From: Phialocephala subalpina
Taxonomy: Eukaryota > Ascomycota > Leotiomycetes > Helotiales > Mollisiaceae
Assembly: GCA_900073065.1 (NCBI GenBank)
Contig: FJOG01000010.1
Coordinates: 1,212,715 to 1,271,112 of the forward strand
Length of the DNA: 58,398 nucleotides
Direction of reading: 5' to 3'
Shown here: positions 24,301 through 35,998 of the stretch, piece by piece
How positions within the stretch are numbered: position 1 is the first letter of the stretch
Layout of the letters: each line of letters opens with the position of its first letter
Notes under the pieces: generated by a model
What the model saw: only the letters and a program-made list of their open reading frames with translations
The model's database searches: none
Told to the model about the DNA's origin: nothing
Program-made: the position numbers and the translations under genes

Positions 24301-25071
24301 GAGGTTATCTACTTCAATTGTCGATTGGTTCACAACTGAATGTGTCCGCTGAAAGTTTTCTGTCGGGCTTGATAGTGATTTACGGACTTATTTATGTTAA
24401 CTGAAGAAACAAAAGTCCGGACTCCAGAGATTGGGTACCTGATGTGCACAGCATCTTGGAACCTGAGGGTTCCATTTCGTGCTGTATGCTTTGTTTTCTC
24501 TTCATTTGGACCACCGTGGAAGTGGTTGTGTGGAAATGCTCGATTGCGGCTGGTACGCCCTCTGAGAGCGTTGGCGGTGGAGTTCGAATGTGGATGTCCT
24601 GAGAATCCAGCGGGCTTGCGACTAACGATGCAGAAATTAGAAAAGACCATAGTGTGCGCGTCTGACCTACCCACTTGACATAAACTTGGATGATAGCGGG
24701 ACGTGCCTCGAGATTTCTTTTCTGACTCGAGCATCTGGAATCCTAATATTGTTAAAGTAAACCTCGCTCTCTTGACCCTCCTCCCTGCGTCGTAAGAGCG
24801 CCTTGTCGATGAGCCCCCATTCGGCGGTAGAAATGTTCTTCCTCCATCTCCATTTCTTAAATTGCGTCACGTATTGGTTTTTTCTATTTTGCAGTCAGTT
24901 CTGGATATTGCGCACGAATACGTACGAAAGTGTAATGACACTTACGAGGCGTTGAAGTTATGCAGACGCTTCATCTCCATACGAACTTCATCGTACGTCT
25001 TATTCTGGATCACCCAAAGCTCTTTCAGGAGGTCACGGTGAGTTTCCCTAGTGTCATGATTCTTTCGGTTG
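21371..25071 (-). CDS. Clr5-domain ankyrin-repeat protein (5' exon incomplete)
   Basis: Reverse-strand multi-exon gene. The last exon (24210 down to 21371) carries about 13 ankyrin repeats (GHSPLITAIERGD, QTALQAASESGN, GTALQYATIRGH) and a very acidic C-terminus. Upstream coding exons are readable: about 25061-24946 and 24883-24668 (intron 24945-24884) join to give HRDLLKELWVIQNKTYDEVR, then a segment ending NASKNQYVTQFKKWRWRKN, the fungal Clr5 domain. Further exons lie near 24618-24430 (donor A|GTGGGT) and 24381-24258. The intron 24257-24211 appears to be of the GC-AG class (GCAAGT donor). The ATG is unresolved; an acceptor after CTAG near 25062 would give Trp-Glu-Thr-His-Arg, matching the family's EWExHR start. 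Clr5-ankyrin proteins are common in fungi and poorly characterised; ankyrins bind proteins, and a regulatory or recognition role is inferred. Confidence 0.75.
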
Positions 25072-26590
25072 TGAGAGAGAGAGAGTAGATTGGAGCGGAA
25101 ATATTAGAGAAATGGCTGACAAATTATAAGAGGTGAAGGTTTTCTGTTTGTTTCGACAAGAAGCCCATGAAATGACGGGTAGAAGTCAAGATGAAGTTGG
25201 AAAGATCCGCAGCCTGATGCCAAAAGCTGAAAGTGATAGTGTGCGATAGTTTGTCATTGCATTCGTTGTCGCACAATGATTGGTCAGTTCCAGAATTTGC
25301 GTGCAGACTCCAGCATGCAAGCCACTACCTCCCAGGCTGCATTTTCCGTGAACGCCTGGTTATGCTCCGAGATGGATTGCCTGCAACACCCACACCACAG
25401 CTCGGCACAATTTGTTGCGACTCGTTGAATCATGAGAATGTTAAGCCCGGTACTCCAGCCCTTAGCATTCAAAAGCGTACCAGGTAATTTTGACTTTCAA
25501 ATATCCTTGGTCTAACACAAGGCTCTGAAAATTGATATTTCTAAAGAGTTTACGCGCCATCGGATAATATCACACGTTTCTCGATTCAAATGAGTGAGGT
25601 TCTCTGGAAACTCAAAGGTTGCTGCACGCGCTCCGCTCAGCCCCATGATCGCCGGTGCTAACTCGGTTTAGGCTCCAGCGCTAGGTTCGAATGTCTAACT
25701 GATTTTTGGGCAGATCGTTATTGAAGTCGAGTGTGTTACTTTCGAGAGGAAGCCGATTTTGCAAGCGACTGTACACCATTCACAGTCGGACTGCCAAGCA
25801 TCAAGGCCTGGGGAAGCTTTGCACAGGGAAGAGCCAATGACAGAACGCACAGCATTCGGTCGCAATGAATGAATTGGGAGATTCCATAGCGATGAAGGTC
25901 TGTGGGATTTTTTTGGCGTGGACCCAAGATTGATCAAAAATTTGGTTCGCTGTTGGCTGCTAAGAAATGCCATCTTGGGCTTGGGCAGAAGGTTCTGCTA
26001 CCAATTGGTCAGCGTGCGGCCGCGAAGCGGTGAGTACAGTGCCACAGTATCGGGAATCGCCTGATGACCAATGTGCACTAGCGACAGTGAGATTCTTGCC
26101 AGCGAGAATAAAAACTTTACAATATCTTATTAGGTTTAAAGAGGTAGCTATGTTCTGAACTAACAAATATTAGTAAGATTTATATTTAGATAAGACACAA
26201 CTATAATCGGTTCACGAGGGGGCTAGAAAAGGACCCCTAAGCATGATCTGGTTGACTCATTAGCCCGCTCAAGACTCAGGGCTCCGCTTAAGCGACTGCT
26301 TAGAATGGAAGATGCTTATGTCGACACTCTGGTAGAGGCAAAATCGGGACCCGCCCTTAGAGACAAGACGAGGAAAGCGTAACCGGGCCTCAAAAGAGCT
26401 AAAACGAGCCTCTACGGATACCAAAATGGCTATTTAATACATGCTCAGGCTTACTTGGCGTGTGCTAAGGCCGTGCTCACGAATGCTCACCCTCGGCTTA
26501 AGCTTGTTCACCTATAGCTCAGGCTAAAGCAGGAGCTACTCAGGTCCAGAGACGGAAATGGAAAATGCCATGAGAACATTTCCATTTGAG
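25072..26590. other. Intergenic; AT-rich patch and degenerate repeat-like words
   Basis: Contains a GA-dinucleotide run near 25073-25086, an AT-rich patch (26115-26210), and a G/C-richer stretch (26215-26550) in which words such as GCTTAAG and GCTCAGGCT recur. The latter may be the remains of a repeat element, but I cannot define ends. No gene is supported. It should also hold the missing first exon of the Clr5-ankyrin gene. Confidence 0.4.
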
Positions 26591-26689
26591 ATTCGCTGTA
26601 ACGCAGGCTGTGAGTTGAAGTCCGTTCACGGAACCTTTTTCAATACTGATTGACCCAGTTCCCACCTTCAGCGAGATGCAAAAGTCTAA

Positions 26690-27388
26690 ACTGACCTCTT
26701 TTGACCGTCTTTTTTTTAATGCTTTTCCCGTTGAGACGACCGGCTTTTATTCGATACTCATTTAGATGTATAAGCATCTGCAATCAAATATAACTATACC
26801 GACGCCGTTCCACGTGCTTATAGATGAGCTTACACGCGACGGACGTTTGCGTCACTACACGCAGAACATTGATTGTCTTAAGCGTCAGCTACCTTATCTC
26901 GAGGCCAAGACCGTACGTCTCCACGGTCAAGTTGACCGGGCGAGGTGCCAGGTATGGAATTGGGTCTATGACTTCAAGCCGCATTCATTTCAAGGCGGCA
27001 CCCATTTGCTAGAGTGCCAGAGATGCTCGAGAGGGAACTAGGCTCGGGAGATTGAGGGGAAGCGATCGCTAAGCATTGGCAAACTCAAACCAAATATGCT
27101 TTTGTACGGCGAGCCTTACCCAGACGACAAGGAAATTATTAAAGCTATCAAGGAAAATCTGAGAGTGTGTCTAAAATTGGTTTTAGTTACAGTATTAGGA
27201 TAACGTTGAAGGTCCCAAGGGCTCGATTAATAGCCGCCAATTTGTATCAAGCTGCTCGGAGTACACGTGGGGCAAGTTTCTGGATTAGTAAAAAGGTGCC
27301 GGGATTAAGAATAAAGGCGCTTTTTGACTACGTTCTTATAGGGGATTCCCATAAGGTTGCTCTAAATGTGCTTAGAATATTTGGTTAA
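26690..27388 (+). pseudogene. Decayed sirtuin (Sir2-type NAD-dependent deacylase)
   Basis: Fragments in successive frames follow the sirtuin order. TPFHVLIDEL is followed by a block ending RHYTQNIDCL (the NAD-pocket TQNID motif) and KTVRLHGQVDRARC (catalytic His in LHG and first zinc Cys). Then come LECQRC (second zinc Cys pair), GKLKPNMLLYGE, LKVPRARLIAA and RGASFWISK. Lesions: TAG 26763-26765 before MYKHLQS, loss of the second Cys of the first zinc pair (CQVW), TAG 27039-27041 after CSRGN, and a frameshift near 27190-27200 around the GTSLKV region. An intact copy would use NAD to deacylate lysines, usually on chromatin. With a zinc ligand missing and several breaks, this copy cannot make an active enzyme. 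The N-terminal Rossmann part is missing or unrecognisable. Confidence 0.75.
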
Positions 27389-27519
27389 TTGATTTTGCTT
27401 GTAGTTTCGATGTTAGAAAGGCTACAAGGCGGACCTGAAGCCATCTCATAGTTACGTGGTATTAGTTGAGAATGTCTTTTCCGAAAATAGTCAAAGCTCA
27501 ATGCATTGTCAAACGACCT

Positions 27520-28561
27520 CTAGCTCGCTACCGTTCCCTTATAACCCTTAAAACTCCCTGTCTTCTCCTTCAAAATCTCCGGCAACTCATCCTCCAAAAA
27601 ACCCTCCCTCCATCCCTTCTCAACCGGCTTCCATCCCAGCTCCCTCAGTCTGTTTGCTCTACTCCTAGAATTTAGCCCAATCACCGCACCCACATACTCT
27701 CCAAATGCATCTTTATACAATTCCGCTGGCATCTCTCTCGGTTCTGGCTCTTTAATTTTCCCAGCTTTGACTAGGCCCTCCGTGATTACGCTTGCTACTT
27801 CTTTCCAACTTCGTTCGCTATCTCCTGTTGTTTCACAGAAGAAATACGGATTCGATAACAAATCGTCCTGAGTACAGATCTTTTCCAAAGCATGTAACAA
27901 AATAATATACCCGCGAGCGAGGTCCAAAACATGGATATTTGATTCAACAGCCAACCCTTCCCGACATGACTTGCATACCCATGCTTTAACGCCCTCGTCA
28001 AAGTAGGGATCTGGATGCTCAATCTTTTGTGTTTGGGGTTATACCCATAAATCAGTGGTGGGATCATGATTACGATCTTCGCCTTCCTTCAAGCTCCTTC
28101 CTAGCTTTTATGATAGCGAGATCAATCTCTCGATTTGGAGCTGAATCAGCTGCACTATCGATTTCTATTGGATCGTTATCATGGTAGATTTTGTTTGATT
28201 TGAATGCACCCATTGCACGATCTTCGAGGACTGAGGTTCCGGATGTGTGGATAAAGATCGTTTCCTTCCCTTCTTGAGCTCCGGCCTTGATACCATCCAG
28301 GACAGCGAGGACGGAAGGTAGGTGATCAGCGGTTGCGGTGTGGAAGATTATACCGGACTGTTGAACATGGTGAGAGATGAGGGAGCTGTTGTTAAGATCA
28401 CCGAGAACGGGTGCCGCTCCTGAGGAGGTGATGCCTTCCGCGTGGGATTGGCGGCGGACGAGACCTGTGATTTGGTATCCTTTGGGGACCTACTCGTCGT
28501 CGATTATGTTCCAGCCGATGAAGCCGGGGCCGATGATGAATACTTTCTTGTTGGTAGTCAT
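27520..28561 (-). pseudogene. Decayed extended SDR / NAD(P)-dependent epimerase-like gene
   Basis: Starts at ATG 28561 with KKVFIIGPGFIGW (dinucleotide-binding GxxGxxG) and continues through ITGLVRRQSH, IIFHTATADHLPSV, TIFIHTSGTSVL (Ser of the catalytic region), KIYHDNDP, IMIPPLIYGYNP and SNIHVLDLARGYI to a C-terminus ending at 27520. Three lesions break it: TAG at 28492-28490 in the second strand-helix unit, a one-base loss where KELEG meets KAKIVIMIPP (near 28088), and another one-base loss where HVGKG meets LAVESNIHV (near 27959). All three pieces align end to end without gaps in the expected order, so decay is recent. Intact relatives are NAD(P)-binding oxidoreductases of unknown substrate; function here is lost unless the breaks are sequencing errors. 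Confidence 0.75.
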
Positions 28562-29311
28562 CGTGTTGATGAACTTTTAGTTTGAAATGGAATGGAGTGT
28601 TTGCCTTTGTTCGAGACGGTGATGATTGTGTCTCGAGATGAGAGGTGAGAGGTGAGGTTGATGGTGGATTTGGAGATGTTCTGAAGCTCTGACATCAGGC
28701 GCGTGGATAGATTCATTGCGGGGCAGCTTCGACCAACCCAGATTGGAGTTCGCGAATCTACGAAATACATGAACCTTTCTTGTGGAAAATCATGCGAAGA
28801 CGAAAATTGAAATGGAGGCTAGGTAGGTACTATACAATGAGAAACTAAGATCCACCCTCTCTAGTTGTTTCACAAGACACCATCGAAACCAACAGAGCTC
28901 AAGCCCAACACGATTCGCATGCATATCGAAACTACACAATTGTGGCCAAAGCCTTTTATTTTTATGTTATTTACTTCTACATCCCATTTCTGTATGAGCC
29001 ATGATTCAAATCCACTATGAGCTACTGGATTCAGCACGAGGCCAATCCAAATTAACTCTAGTGTACATGAACAGGCCAGCCTGCATATTGCTGCGAATAT
29101 GCAACGATACCTCGAGAGCAAATGAAATCAAGTCCTACAAACATGAAAACTGGCTCATTTTGCCAGGACGTCATTCCGTCGATGATTTTGAGTAACAAAG
29201 GAAAAAGTAACTTGTACATGAAGAAACAGATTCAGGTTATGCTGAAAAGTTTGAAGAATTGATGGCGCTCGCAAGACGATATTCGCAAGACGCTTATCGT
29301 AATTTGGTCGC
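28562..29311. other. Intergenic, no supported gene
   Basis: About 750 bp between the dead SDR gene and the 3' end of the Ser/Thr-rich gene. Only short frames; no repeat or RNA gene seen. Confidence 0.45.
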
Positions 29312-32179
29312 TCAAATATGCTTGACAGCACGAATGTGAGAACCCGAGCGGCACATGCCCGCGGTGCAAGAGTTGTCAGCCCAGCCCAACTTTAGATCGT
29401 CCATCCACCAGATCTTCGGCTCGCCAGCAACAGTGACGTTGATGCGGATGACATCGAGGTCTTGGAAGGTGGAGTCGAGGGTGATTGGAACGAGGCCGCA
29501 GTTGGCAAGAGATGGGCAGGCAGGAATGGCAGAGTTCTCTGAGATGACTGAGGTGGTAACGCCATTCTCGTATCTGAAGCCAGTGAAGGAGAAGACGCAG
29601 TTGGGGCCAGTGGAGTCGCAACCGAATGAGGCGCCATAGACGTTGAAGCTGAAGCATCCCAGAGAGCCGTGATCAGCATTTCCAATGTCGCCGGAATAAC
29701 CAAACTCGGCTGAGTTGGGTCCTGATGCCGGAGTGCTTGTAGTGAGATTGAAGTTGGGAATAAACTCGGTGAGGAGTGGTGCAGAGGATGGAAGGTAAGG
29801 GTCAGTTGGGGGTGGGACAACAACCCAGCCATCGGAGAAGTCGAATTGGTGGTAGGGACTGAAGACAGGCTCAGGGTCAACAGTGCTGGCATTCTGATTG
29901 CCGACACTCATTGGAGGGATGTCATCGAACTGTGATGGTTAGCACAAGTTGCTGAGGAAGAGGAGTAAGAAGAGAACAACTCACGTTCAAGGTGAAGTCA
30001 CCATACTCGCCAGAGTTACCGCACAAACTGGGAATGGCAGACTTGGTAGACGAGATACCAGTGGAGGTCTGGCTGCTAGTCGTGGAGGGAGCGTATACCT
30101 GACTAGTGATGGAAGAACTGGCAAGGGTCGAAGTGCTGCTTGAGAGGGCCGAAGCTGCGGCTGATGTGCTAGACACGCTCGAGAGGGTTGAAGTCGACTC
30201 TGAGCTAGCAGATACAGAGGTGTAAGTTGTGGGCAGTGTCGCAATAAGCTGCGAGGTCCAGAAGGTTGAGATGTTGCCCGTATACGTTGAGCTGGATACC
30301 TCAGAGACGGAGGTAGCTGTGGCAATTAAAGAGGCACTTGAACTAGAGGAGGTGAAATCACCGAGTGCGGAGCTGGTCGAAGTGTATAGGCTGGTAGTAG
30401 GGGACTTAACAGATGAGGACGAAGTTGCAACACCAGGTGCCGAGTTGGTGGAGGCGTAAAGGCTAGTGGTAGACTCGATACCAGTGTAGGGGTTAGTGGT
30501 AGGGGATTGGATACCGGTGTAGAGACTGGAAGGGGATTGGACACCAGTATAAAGGCTGGTGGTGGGGTACTCGACAGACGATGATGAAGTGGCAACACCA
30601 AGTGCCGAGCTAGCGGAAGTAAACAGGCTGGTGGTAGGGGATTCGACACCAGTATACAGGCTAGTTGTAGGGTACTCGACAGATGAAGTCGGAGGCAGAG
30701 TGCTAATCTCGGTGCATGTCGTATCAACACCAATGATAGAGCTAGTGGAGCCAAGAGTTGTGGAGACTGTGATGTTGCCATACAAAGTAGCAATTGACGA
30801 GCTGCTGGAAGATGGAGCACTCGAAGTCGAGATTGCGGCGCCAGGACCTCCCCATGAGACGGTTTGTCCATTGATGACAGCAGTGGTCCATTCGCCGATT
30901 GCGCTTGAAGTCTCAATCGGCGGAAAAGTTGGAAGAGCAGAGCCCGAAGTCAGGATAGTCGAGTCCAGAATTGGAGTCATAAACACCGAGGGAGCACTCG
31001 CAGAGCTTGAGACCAATGTAGTCGAGTTGAGGAAAGGAACCACAGGGAGATATCCCGATTGAGAAGTGGACAGCGGTGGATCCAAGGCAGAAGTAGTGGA
31101 GTTGAGGAACGGAGTGACAGTCACATATGCTGTGGTCGAAGAAGTCGAGGTGGATGAAGAAGTCTCAGCCGCAGGTGACGGGGTCAGGGCATTGAAGCCG
31201 CTCTTGGCAGCATAGCTGGGAAGAGTGTAGGTAGTAGTGTGGTGGTGATAAATGTCGAGGGTGGACTCTTCAGTGACGAAAGAGACTGTGCTATATGGGT
31301 CGAATGTTCCGCTCTTCAATGTTGTGAATTGATGCGCACCAGTGCCAAGAGCACTACCCACGGTGGAGGTCGCGTTCCATCCGCTCCAGCTGGAACGAGT
31401 GGGCGTAGAAGCTGTACCGAAGGACGATGCAATGAATGTCTGAGTAGAGCTGTTCACGGCCGAGAGAGTCTCAATGATGGTGATCGGAACAGTGTTGTAG
31501 AGGGTGCTCGTCAGGGTCAGGGTGCTGCTACTGGTGTCCGGCAGCTTGGTGATTGGCGTAATGACAGGCATGACAGTGACAACGCTAGTCTGAACGACGT
31601 AAGATGCAGTGGGAGGCGGGGTCTGGCCATTGAGCCAATAGGTTGTACCGTTCTCAACCACGAACGTGGGCAGACCATTGGAAGCAGCAGTCTCGCTGTA
31701 TGTAACGTTACCACCAGACAAAACCGCAGACAGCTGAACGTTTGTGACAGTGGCGAAGACGGTCTCCCAGACGGTGGACTCGTATGATGGAGAGGGAATG
31801 CTGATAGCAGCTGCATTCGTAGATGTAGCCGCGTTGATCAGAGAGAGGGAGACCGTCTCGGTGTAAGGCTCGTGGGTAGTACTAGTGGTCGAATACAGGA
31901 TGTTGGTACGCGTCAAGGTGATCGTAGACAACTCGCTGCCGAGGCCGAGAGTGACGTAGCTAGCCGGAGCATCGTGGATCGTAATAGTGAGGGGTTGGGA
32001 GACGGTCACGAAGACGGTGGACGCGCTCAGAGCACAGGAATCCGGTCCGCCACTTCGAATGATTAGCAATCGAGTCGCAGATCGATTAGGAGAACTTACT
32101 AGGAAGCAGCAGGAGCCGCAACTGCCAGAGTTGCGAGGCCTACCGCGCCTGAGACGGCGTTGATGAGGTGGGAACGCAT
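29312..32179 (-). CDS. Secreted Ser/Thr-rich repeat protein with conserved C-terminal module
   Basis: Three exons: 32179-32100, 32052-29985, 29929-29312; total 921 aa in one frame. The N-terminus (MRSHLINAVSGAVGLATLAV) is a signal peptide ending near APAAS. The central ~650 residues are Ser/Thr-rich, presumably O-mannosylated, and include imperfect repeats of a PTTSLYTG-type unit (DNA about 30350-30700). After the last intron comes a folded-looking, Cys-containing module of about 200 residues (FDDIPPMSVG, DFSDGWVVVPPP, GCFSFNVYGASFGC, DDLKLGW). I recall such a module in other fungal Ser/Thr-rich surface proteins (possibly the family called DUF7371; unverified). No GPI signal is visible. It is probably a wall or matrix glycoprotein. 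Long open frames on the opposite strand are codon-bias shadows. Confidence 0.8.
30350..30700. repeat. Imperfect coding tandem repeats in the Ser/Thr-rich gene
   Basis: Inside the gene on the minus strand, units encoding VEYPTTSLYTG or a close variant, alternating with SALGVATSSSS-type linkers, occur several times with substitutions. Repeats of this kind in surface glycoproteins change length by unequal recombination. Confidence 0.7.
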
Positions 32180-33759
32180 ATCGAAGACCTTGCGCGCGTT
32201 TACACAGGATCGGACGAGAGGCGTAAAGGATGGAGGTACTATTTAGTACAGGATGGCTTCAGGGATCAAATGAGTGTCGTGAGGGTCAAAAGAGCGTGGG
32301 AGAGAAGAGTAGAATCGAAGGGGTGGATGGAGGTCGAGAGAGAAGTTGTCATGAAGTTGAAAGAAAATATTGTGGGGAAAATAAAGTCGCGTTTACAAGC
32401 GAAAGTCAACAACGCGGATTAACTCGTCCCAGAACCGAAGGCACCCCACGTCACGGCCAATTTCATCTCAAGAACAGCAATCGAGCTATTTTCCTCTTCT
32501 CCTACACGCTCCTTCAGTTCTAAAGCTGATCTGGACAGCCGTGATATCGAACTCAATGTTCCGCTCTCTTCCCAGAATTCCAACGCCCCCTTTTCATTTG
32601 ATGTTGCAATCTCTGCCTTCAGCCAGCTCTTTGTGTAGCTTGGAAGTTCCAAACACAAACATATCGTTTCCCAGCCTGCAAGGAGCACGCTAGAAGGATT
32701 TGAAACGGCGCGTTGCAGGTAGCACAAGAAGCAAGTTCCCGTCGCCTCACATCATTTCAGATGCTTATTCTGGCATTGAATGCCCGATTGGAGCGTCCTT
32801 GCAGGAAGGAAAACAGAAGAAGCTTAGACGAATGCAGCTGAATACAGCTCGGATGTGAAATTCCATTCTGCTGGTAATTGAAGAGCATGTTGGCCAACAG
32901 CTACGTGGGGGCTTCACCACGATCATTGCAGTTCTTGGTGGCGCATCCGGCCTGTTCAGGTCTGCTCCCTTCCTGATCTGCTCCTTGGGCTTTCAAAAAT
33001 ACAATGGCGGCAACAGATAGCCTCATCCAGCTCCCGGCCCGATGCCTAGGCGGCATGCAGCTTGCAGATCTCAAGACCTTCAAACTCATTCCAAGTTCGA
33101 CACTTCGACCTCAGTCGGGCCCATCCTTTGCTTCTCACTCTGTGTCTGGCACGTAACTGAATACGGCGCTGGAGGCATCGTAGGACTGCGTACCTCTCTA
33201 TCTATGTAAGTGCAAAGGAGTGAGGCTATGGGAGGATTAGCTGAGGGTTGGCGTCCTGCTAGGGAGGCGTGACGGTAGGAGGAAGGAAAGGGTGTGGGAT
33301 AGGAGCAAATGATTGATTGACAGGTAGGCGAGGAGTGAGAGATCGCCGTTCTGGGGAGGCATGATATGGGCAAGAGGGTACTGGTGGCAGCCTACGGTGT
33401 GGTTTAGGAGGCATCGGATTGCATGCAGAAGGAGCGTCCCTTTCTGCTACGCACATCACGGATTTGTAAGTCACTCTCTCACATTAGTCGGCCACTGTCC
33501 CCATGTCGAAGGGCGATTGCTGCCGATGTTGAAGCATCTTCACGGAATTTAATGTCGAGGTGAGGTTGAGATTTTCAGGGGAAGTTGGATCCTTGGCGTC
33601 TATCACATGCCTTGGTGGCATAGCTGCGTCATTGGCACGGACCCTGAAAACAACCTCTCCGAATAACTTCTGCCTACAAACAACATCTCACAACGTTCTA
33701 CAATACCTCCGTCTCGACCTTATCTCCTCCCGCCCTCCTTCCATTGTGGCCGTACCACC
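32180..33759. other. Divergent intergenic region
   Basis: About 1.6 kb between divergent genes. A minus-strand open frame at 32727-32419 (102 codons, Glu/Ser-rich) has no recognisable domain or splice partner and is left unannotated. Nothing else is supported; it should contain two promoters. Confidence 0.4.
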
Positions 33760-34710
33760 ATGGCAGACCGCGTCCTTCCCGCCCGCATGCTCAGCGAGAT
33801 CCGTGACATCGTGTCAACCTCATGGCTGTATCCCTTCAAAGGCGTCTGGTACTTCCTCACCCATCGCGAATTCTGGCCCCTCTTCCAACGCCGTCTAATA
33901 CCCCTCACCATCCTCTCGATCGTTGTACTCGGCTTCCTGTTCACGTTTACGTACCTGCCGCAAGTCGCGTTCCTCGCCATCTTCCAAGGGCATACGGCGT
34001 TCTTCAATGGTACAATCCTGGTGCTGGGAGAGGCCCAAGTCATCATTGCTTTGATATACGAGGCTTTCCTCATCGATGAGACTTGTGTTGATGTCTTCGA
34101 TGTATGTTTCGCCCCTCTCTTATCTGCTGCTCATTCCGCAAACTGACATACTTCCCAACAGGCAACCCTCATCAGCCGCGGTTACACCGACCTCGTCTCC
34201 CCCTCTCGAATTCTCTTCCAAGACGCCCCGAACCCCGTAAAACAACTTGGTAAACCCACATCCCCCGCAATCTACTCCCCTTTCTCCTTCCGCCAAATCG
34301 TCGAATGCATAATCTTTCTCCCCCTAACCTTCATTCCCATCCTCGGCGTCCCATTCTACCTCGTGTTGACCGGCGCGCGCGGTGGTCCTTTGCACCATTA
34401 CCGATACTTCAAACTCCGCGGGTTATCCAAGAAAGAGAAGAAAGATGAAGTAAGGAGGCGAGGATGGAGCTATACATGGTTTGGGACGGTGGCGTTGTGT
34501 CTACAGTTGGTGCCAGTGTTGAGTATGTTCTTTTTGTTGACGACACCGATTGGGAGTGCGTTGTGGGCGGTCAATTTGGAGGAGCAGAAGAAGAGGGTTA
34601 GGGAGGCGCCGGCAGAGGTGCAGAGGGAGGCGCACGACCAAGATATAGGACAGGAGCCGGAGGTTGGGGATGAGGAGGTACCCCCACCTTATACGGACGA
34701 TCCGATATGA
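33760..34710 (+). CDS. EI24/RRT8-like multi-pass membrane protein
   Basis: Two exons, 33760-34101 and 34162-34710 (296 aa). Four hydrophobic segments are seen: around residues 45-72 (LTILSIVVLGFLF), 85-105 (ILVLGEAQVIIAL), 155-180 (IIFLPLTFIPILGVPFYLVL) and 215-245 (LCLQLVPVLSMFFLL). The FIPILGVPFYLVLTGARGG segment resembles the EI24/CysZ-like family that includes the yeast outer-spore-wall and lipid-droplet protein Rrt8; this assignment is from memory of the family pattern. The cytosolic tail is acidic and ends VPPPYTDDPI, containing a PPxY motif that typically binds WW domains of Rsp5-type ubiquitin ligases. Likely location is ER, lipid droplet or endosomal membrane (inferred). Confidence 0.75.
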
Positions 34711-35998
34711 GTGTGAGAGTGTGACGTTGATGCGTTTCTACAACTTCCTCGGAATGATAATGCACGTCCACGATATTTTACCTGCATGCTGTTATGTGGT
34801 TCTTGCCCTTCTCTTCCGTTCTCCGGCTAATTCATCTTCCCACTCTTTCTTCTCGTTTTCCCTTCCTCTCCTCCCTTGCTCCTTCGCTGCAAATCATTTT
34901 TGCATAGTTCCGACATCAAGTTCCTCCTTCTCTGTTGTTCCGCCCCTCCGCCCCATTTCGCCATTCTTCCACCGCCCCTCGCCAAGCGCAATGTCCCTCC
35001 TCCCCACCTAGCAATTCCCTCAGAATCACGAGTGCGAATGTCGTTTCTACTACCGCGCAATCCTATCTTTTGTTGCACATCTCATTTTTATAAACCCTAT
35101 TTAGTCTATTTAGTGCCTTCACTAGCGCTTTCCTAGCTCTATATATAAAGAAGTTGAATGTTCCAACTTCTGGGGGGCAAGTTTAAGGACTTGTTGCACA
35201 TCGCATTTTTACATAAGATAATTAGTTTATTTAGTGACTTCCTAGTCTATATAATGGGTTCTTATATAGAGAGAAGTAATTATGGTTAGCTAGGTTGTGT
35301 GGGGGTGGGGTTGAAGGTAAGCGCAAGTGGGGGAGTTATCTTTGATGCTGGATTTTTTTTTTAATGCTGTTGCTTTGATTTTTGCAAGTCAATATTGGTT
35401 CACAGTGACTGACATCTCAGGCTGAGTGGCCTCGCCGTTCGTTGCAATCGATCGCCACAAATGCAGGCTTCGATTCATCCCAATTCCCATGCCTTACATA
35501 GTCTACGTTCAGCCAAGACATCAATTTTCTCGAGCAATGCTAGCATGTCTCCCGTTCCTCGTCTTTCAGGAGCTCAGAGTTGAGGCTCGAGATGCGTTTG
35601 CTGCTAAAAAGAGGGGAGGACAGAAGTTGAGCAATGCGGCTTCTGCCTCTCGCTCCGCATTCGCGCAAGCTGATTGGTCAATTCAAATATTTTCCTTTTC
35701 AAACGCCGGGTCGCATTTTGAGTATTTCCCGGACATTGGTGGACATAGCGAGTGGGGTTAAGCGAAGATAGAGTCAAATACCTTGGTTTGAGAGTATTGC
35801 ATGGTTGATTGTCCCACGCAGGACGAGTGAGACGGCTCGCACCGGGGAGCGGACGAAAAGCGGACGAACGATTTGATTTGGGCCGGGGGCGATTGTCATA
35901 AAGCTTACGCGCTTCCTTCTATCATCTAGGCTTTTACAGAAATACATTTAACCTTCATCTTGCTTGTTCATCATTTTTACGTCCACATTCATATTAAT
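34711..35998. other. Intergenic with a diverged ~85-bp direct duplication
   Basis: About 1.3 kb. A pyrimidine-rich stretch (34800-35000) is followed by two diverged direct repeats (annotated separately) and then the aldo-keto reductase promoter. Short frames, including 35426-35761, have no recognisable content. Confidence 0.4.
35070..35280. repeat. Diverged direct duplication
   Basis: Starting near 35070 and again near 35191, the words TTGTTGCACATC-CATTTTTA, TATTTAGTG-CTTC and CTATATA recur in the same order with similar spacing. It looks like a local duplication, or two decayed copies of a short AT-rich element. Confidence 0.6.

Noticed and set aside
32419..32727. 102-codon minus-strand frame upstream of the Ser/Thr-rich gene
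   Set aside because: Acidic and slightly helical in appearance, but no homology or gene structure; kept only as a note.
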